NCBI GenBank assembly: GCA_900544985.1
Contig: UQXK01000001.1
Coordinates: 62,001-126,000 of the forward strand
Direction of reading: 5' to 3'
DNA: 64,000 nucleotides
Origin: an uncultured Eubacteriales bacterium
GTDB taxonomy: Bacteria > Bacillota > Clostridia > Oscillospirales > CAG-272
Under the pieces are notes generated by a model that was given only the letters and a program-made list of their open reading frames with translations, searched no databases and was not told where the DNA came from. Of this stretch, positions 60,157 to 64,000 are shown piece by piece (position 1 is the first letter of the stretch; every line of letters begins with the position of its first letter). The translations under genes were made by a program, and so were the position numbers.

Positions 60157-61402
60157 AAGGTCGGAGGGATTCAGTCTTCTTATGTTTTTGATATCGGAAG
60201 TAGATGTTTAAATCCATATCGTATCCGTATATTACGGAGGTTATGGAATCGTCGTTCATGTGAGAAGAGAGGAATTTTTTAAAGTCCTTTAAATTGTTTG
60301 TTATCTTCTCGGACGATGTGAGGGTGTTCATCATATCGTACATGATGACGTTGGAATATATTTTGTCTTTGTCGTGGTTAACACCGGAGGAGTTATTTTT
60401 CGTCATTGTCGAGAGGAGCGAGGTCATGTCCACAGACTCGCGCTCTATTGTTATCGGGTATGATGAGAGGGTGTCTTCCTGCACCTTGTCTATGTATGTT
60501 TGAAGTCCGCTGGATATGGCGAGTATCAGCGCGATTCCGATTATTCCGATAGAGCCTGCAAAGCTTGTAAGAAACGTACGCGCTTTTTTCGTCATGAGGT
60601 TGTTCATGGAAAGGGAAAGCGCGGTGAGAAAAGACATGGAGGTTTTCTTTTCGGCTTTTTTCTGTTTCTTTCTCTCGGTTCTTGTCAAAGCGGGAGGAGC
60701 GACTTTTTCTTTTTCCGGCTCGTTTGTGTATGGAGCGGAATCGTCTGTCATGTTTCCGTCGAGGAGGCGGACTATCCTCGTGGAATATTTGTCCGCAAGC
60801 TCCGGGTTGTGCGTTACCATTATTACGAGCCTGTCTTTCGATATCTCCTTTAAGAGCTCCATTATCTGAATGCTCGTCGCGGAATCGAGAGCGCCCGTCG
60901 GTTCGTCCGCAAGCAGAATTTCGGGGTCGTTTACAATAGCTCTCGCTATTGCGACGCGCTGCATTTGTCCGCCCGACATCTGGTTCGGCTTCTTCTTCAT
61001 CTGGTTTTCAAGCCCGACTTTTCTTAACGCCTCTTTCGCTCTTTCGCGTCTTTCCGCCTTTGATACGCCCGAAAGCGTCAGTGCAAGCTCTACGTTTGCA
61101 AGAACGGTTTGGTGAGAGATAAGGTTGTAACTCTGAAAGACAAAGCCTACCTTGTGATTCCTGTATGTATCCCAATCGCGGTCGGAAAATTCTTTTGTCG
61201 ATCTTCCGCTTATTATAAGGTCGCCGTCCGTGTATTTGTCAAGTCCGCCGATGATGTTGAGAAGCGTTGTTTTTCCGCATCCCGAAGGACCGAGGATCGA
61301 TACAAATTCGCTCTCCCGAAAGTCTATATTTACCCCTTTGAGCGCTTCTACCGTTTCGTCCCCGGTAGTGTATTTCTTTGTTATATTTTTCAGTTGCAGC
61401 AT
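60092..61402 (-). CDS. ABC transporter ATPase and first permease span, 5' piece of a frameshifted gene
   Basis: Residues 1-225 form a complete LolD/MacB-type ATPase: Walker [10 protein letters not shown] (about 38-46), Q-loop FVFQSYNLI, signature [13 protein letters not shown], Walker [13 protein letters not shown] and the switch VTHN. A Lys/Glu linker (235-262) leads into [24 protein letters not shown] and a first membrane span, then the start of an outer domain. The sequence after [10 protein letters not shown] is a read-through in the wrong frame and ends at 60092; the correct frame continues in the gene piece to its left. GGAG lies 6 nt before the ATG. Cargo of this exporter type is usually a peptide, lipid or antibiotic; none can be named. 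Confidence 0.85.
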   Translation of the reverse strand: MLQLKNITKKYTTGDETVEALKGVNIDFRESEFVSILGPSGCGKTTLLNIIGGLDKYTDGDLIISGRSTKEFSDRDWDTYRNHKVGFVFQSYNLISHQTVLANVELALTLSGVSKAERRERAKEALRKVGLENQMKKKPNQMSGGQMQRVAIARAIVNDPEILLADEPTGALDSATSIQIMELLKEISKDRLVIMVTHNPELADKYSTRIVRLLDGNMTDDSAPYTNEPEKEKVAPPALTRTERKKQKKAEKKTSMSFLTALSLSMNNLMTKKARTFLTSFAGSIGIIGIALILAISSGLQTYIDKVQEDTLSSYPITIERESVDMTSLLSTMTKNNSSGVNHDKDKIYSNVIMYDMMNTLTSSEKITNNLKDFKKFLSSHMNDDSITSVIYGYDMDLNIYFRYQKHKKTESLRPYVQNIRGRGVLLLRTVQHGRF

Positions 61403-61516
61403 TTCTATCTCCGAAAAATTTATAGATTTTTATTTTACCGACATACGATATCACAGTTTTATGAACTGATTATAAACAGATATTGTTTTTTGTTGAAAAG
61501 AATATTATCTTTAATG

Positions 61517-61545
61517 TTGACACAATGTTTTTTTGGTGGTAAACT
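61517..61545 (+). promoter_or_regulatory. Promoter of the GH2 glycosidase gene
   Basis: TTGACA (61517-61522) and TAAACT (61540-61545) are 17 bp apart, ending 40 bp before the start codon. Confidence 0.8.
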
Positions 61546-61585
61546 TTTGTAAATAATTTAAATCACAGACAAAAGGAGAAGCCTT

Positions 61586-63304
61586 ATGAGAGACGCTTAT
61601 CCGCGCCCCGAATTTGTCAGAGAGGGCTGGCAGAGCCTTAACGGCGAATGGGATTTTGAATTTGATTTCGGAAAAACGGGAAAAGAGAGACGTGTTTTTG
61701 AAAAAAATTCACTTGAACGAAAAATAAACGTTCCGTTCTGTCCCGAAAGCAAGCTTTCGGGAATAGAGTATAAAGATTTTATAAACGCTTGTTGGTACTT
61801 TAAAAAATTCAAAGCTGAAAGAAAAGAAAACGAGCGCGTGATACTTAATTTCGAGGCGTGCTATTATTATACGGAAGTGTATATAAACGGCAAATATGCA
61901 GGAAAACACCGCGGAGGTTACACGCCGTTTTCATTCGATATAACGGATTTTCTTACAGGAGAGGAAAATGCGCTTCATGTTTATGTGGAGGCTGATCCGC
62001 GAGATCCGTTGCAGCCCTCGGGAAAACAGAGCGACAAGTACGGTTCTTACGCCTGTTATTATACGAGGTCGACAGGTATTTATGCTCCCGTATGGATAGA
62101 GAATGTGCCGTCTGTTTATCTGAAAGATATAAAACTCGATCCCGATGTGGATAATTCGGCGCTTAATATAAGAATGAAAATATCGGGCGAGGGCGATAAA
62201 AAAATCACTCTCACGGCATTGTACGACGGAAAAGAAGTCGGCAAAGTAAACATGTATTCAAGCGGAGCATATGTTATGACAAGACTCCCTCTTTCCTCGC
62301 TTTATCTTTGGGAGATTGAAAATCCGCGTCTTTATGATCTTCTTATCGAGGTGGAGAGCGAGCACGGAAAAGACCTTGTCGGCACATACTTCGGCATGAG
62401 AAAAATAGAAATGGACAAGGCTTGCCTTAAAATAAACGGCAAACGTGTTTTCCAAAGACTTGTTCTCGATCAGGGGTACTATCCCGACGGAATATATACC
62501 GCTCCGAGCGAGGAAGCGATGAGAAACGACATAGTTATCGCAAAACGTCTCGGATTTAACGGTGCAAGACTCCACGAGCGCGTTTTCGAACGCAGATTTT
62601 TATACAATGCCGACCATATGGGATATATCGTCTGGGGAGAATATGCAAACTGGGGATTTGACCACACAAGAAGCGACGGGCTTCATTATTTTCTTCCCGA
62701 ATGGCTTGAAGCTATGGAACGCGATTACAATCATCCGTCTCTTGTCGGCTGGTGTCCTTTTAATGAAACATGGGATATAAACGGCAGAAAACAAAATGAT
62801 GAGCTTCTTTCCGACGTTTATTATGAAACCAAACGCTTCGACCCCGTTCGCCCTGTTATAGATACGAGCGGAAACTATCACGTTGTGACGGATATATACG
62901 ACAGTCACGATTATTGTCAGGACGTTGAATCGTTTAAAAGAAGATATATTCATTTTAACGACGGGGAAATATTCGAAAAATATTCCGCAAGAGAAAGCTA
63001 CGGAGGGGAACCGTTTATGCTCTCGGAATACGGCGGCATGAAATGGCCCGTCAAGGACGAAGGCTGGGGATACGGCGACGGACCGAAGACCGAGGAAGAA
63101 TTTGTTTACCGTTATTCCTCTTACAATGCGGCGCTTCTTTCGAATCCCCGCATTTGCGGACTATGCTATACGCAGCTTTATGATGTAGAGCAGGAATCAA
63201 ACGGAATTTATTTCTATGACAGGACACCGAAATTTGGAGAAGAGACGATGGATGCGCTCCGCGATTCTTTAATATCTGCCGCGGCTGTGGAAAAAGAGGA
63301 TTAA
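61586..63304 (+). CDS. Glycoside hydrolase family 2 protein (beta-galactosidase/glucuronidase type)
   Basis: The product has 572 residues with no signal peptide, so it acts in the cytoplasm. A sugar-binding jelly-roll domain (about 1-175) starts YPRPEFVREGWQSLNGEWDF. An immunoglobulin-like domain (180-275) and a TIM barrel (about 280-570) follow. The acid/base Glu394 lies in CPFNETWD and the nucleophile Glu481 in LSEYGG. It is shorter than E. coli LacZ and lacks the two C-terminal domains, as do many gut Clostridia enzymes. The true sugar could be beta-galactoside, beta-glucuronide or an arabinopyranoside. AAAGGAG lies 7 nt upstream. There is no sugar transporter or regulator adjacent. Confidence 0.92.
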   Translation: MRDAYPRPEFVREGWQSLNGEWDFEFDFGKTGKERRVFEKNSLERKINVPFCPESKLSGIEYKDFINACWYFKKFKAERKENERVILNFEACYYYTEVYINGKYAGKHRGGYTPFSFDITDFLTGEENALHVYVEADPRDPLQPSGKQSDKYGSYACYYTRSTGIYAPVWIENVPSVYLKDIKLDPDVDNSALNIRMKISGEGDKKITLTALYDGKEVGKVNMYSSGAYVMTRLPLSSLYLWEIENPRLYDLLIEVESEHGKDLVGTYFGMRKIEMDKACLKINGKRVFQRLVLDQGYYPDGIYTAPSEEAMRNDIVIAKRLGFNGARLHERVFERRFLYNADHMGYIVWGEYANWGFDHTRSDGLHYFLPEWLEAMERDYNHPSLVGWCPFNETWDINGRKQNDELLSDVYYETKRFDPVRPVIDTSGNYHVVTDIYDSHDYCQDVESFKRRYIHFNDGEIFEKYSARESYGGEPFMLSEYGGMKWPVKDEGWGYGDGPKTEEEFVYRYSSYNAALLSNPRICGLCYTQLYDVEQESNGIYFYDRTPKFGEETMDALRDSLISAAAVEKED

Positions 63305-63337
63305 AAAAACGGGAAGATGAAAATCTTCCCGTTTTTT
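63304..63337 (+). terminator. Terminator after the GH2 gene
   Basis: AAAAAACGGGAAGAT and ATCTTCCCGTTTTTT form a 15-bp perfect stem around a GAAA loop. It begins at the stop codon itself. Confidence 0.88.
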
Positions 63338-63500
63338 GTATAGGATAAGGATTTATTGCGTTTTTATGCTTGCAGGTGCCGCAAGAAGCCGGTGAGGGGA
63401 ATCAACGCCGAAAATCTTTTATCCATCTGCGTAAGACGGCGCATTTGCGGTGAATTTATAACGAACAGATACAAAAAAGTATTATTGAGTCGTTATTATA

Positions 63501-63529
63501 TTGACTTTTATACGCTTAAATGGTAAACT
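63501..63529 (+). promoter_or_regulatory. Promoter of asnA
   Basis: TTGACT (63501-63506) and TAAACT (63524-63529) are 17 bp apart and lie 41 bp before the start codon. Confidence 0.75.
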
Positions 63530-63570
63530 TATTAAGTTGATTTTTATTTGCCGAAAGAGGATTTTTTATT

Positions 63571-64000
63571 ATGAGTAAGGTTATTGTCCCTGAGGGGTAC
63601 AAATCTGCTCTCGGAATGTACGAGACGCAGACCGCGATAGGAATGTTAAAAAGAATATTCGAAAATAAACTCTGTTCAGCTCTCAATTTAAAGAGAGTTT
63701 CGGCGCCGCTTTTCGTGGATCCCGATACGGGTCTTAACGACGACCTGAACGGCGTGGAACGTCCTGTGCGTTTTGATATAAAAGAGACGGGGAAGGACGC
63801 CGTTGTCGTGCATTCTCTTGCAAAATGGAAGAGAATGGCGCTTCATACATATAAATTTTCGGAGGGCGAGGGCTTATATACCGATATGAACGCCATACGC
63901 CGCGACGAGGATATGGATAATCTTCATTCTATATACACGGATCAGTGGGACTGGGAGAAGATAATCAGAAGAGAAGACCGAAATATAGAATTCCTCAAAA
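63571..64000 (+). CDS. asnA: Aspartate-ammonia ligase, N-terminal part (cut by window edge)
   Basis: 143 codons are visible from the ATG at 63571, preceded by GAAAGAGG. The protein begins SKVIVPEGYKSALGMYETQT and continues with LKRVSAPLFVDPDTGLNDDLNG, VVHSLAKWKRMAL and MNAIRRDED, all typical of AsnA. This enzyme makes asparagine from aspartate, ammonia and ATP, using a fold related to class II tRNA synthetases. It uses aspartate, the same precursor as the lysine operon. About 40 percent of the expected 330-residue protein is present. Confidence 0.96.
   Translation, partial: MSKVIVPEGYKSALGMYETQTAIGMLKRIFENKLCSALNLKRVSAPLFVDPDTGLNDDLNGVERPVRFDIKETGKDAVVVHSLAKWKRMALHTYKFSEGEGLYTDMNAIRRDEDMDNLHSIYTDQWDWEKIIRREDRNIEFLK

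Overview
The window looks like chromosome from an anaerobic, low-to-moderate G+C Gram-positive bacterium of the Clostridia. Support comes from a pyruvate:ferredoxin oxidoreductase, AGGAGG-type ribosome binding sites, TTGACA/TATAAT promoters, a Bacillus-type trmN6-rsmI-metG-tatD gene order, an S-layer-homology protein, class II aldolase, AddA, RqcH and YlmH, and lysine synthesis through LL-diaminopimelate aminotransferase (DapL). I cannot name the genus.

Layout. 1-9.6 kb: 5' end of PFOR (minus strand), two membrane-protein genes, a YfhO-family membrane glycosyltransferase, rqcH, and three copies of a structured intergenic repeat. 9.9-10.04 kb: an apparent free-standing small RNA gene with a consensus promoter and a terminator. 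10.3-19.0 kb: a compact podovirus-like virion module (zinc-binding small protein, TerS, TerL, portal, scaffold-like, major capsid, adaptor, nozzle) with no integrase, replication, lysis or tail-fibre gene. 19.2-37.2 kb: housekeeping genes (pcrA, VanY-type carboxypeptidase, a radical-SAM-like DUF5131 protein, a CDF metal transporter, a NERD protein behind a riboswitch-like leader, an SLH protein, RNA methyltransferases, metG, tatD, a peptidase S51 protein, an acetyltransferase, pnp, rpsO). 37.5-46.0 kb: fba, two tandem MORN-repeat lipoproteins, addA and a small membrane protein, with the same terminator-promoter cassette used three times. 46.2-50.1 kb: an XRE-aminotransferase fusion behind three phased operator-like repeats, a cysteine-rich micro-peptide, a DUF3842 gene and an rRNA methyltransferase. 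50.4-57.3 kb: a complete-looking lysine riboswitch followed by dapA-dapB-dapF-dapL-lysA-lysC. 57.5-64 kb: ylmH, an ABC transporter split by a frameshift, a GH2 glycosidase and the start of asnA.

How the genes work together. The lysine operon supplies every aspartate-to-lysine step seen here except aspartate-semialdehyde dehydrogenase. It is controlled by one lysine-sensing leader and makes meso-diaminopimelate for the wall as well as lysine. RqcH and YlmH both belong to ribosome rescue. PcrA and AddA belong to DNA repair, but no addB lies beside addA. The most unusual items are the stripped-down virion module, the XRE-AlaA fusion with a strong internal ribosome binding site, and the six-copy structured repeat whose stems change in compensating ways.
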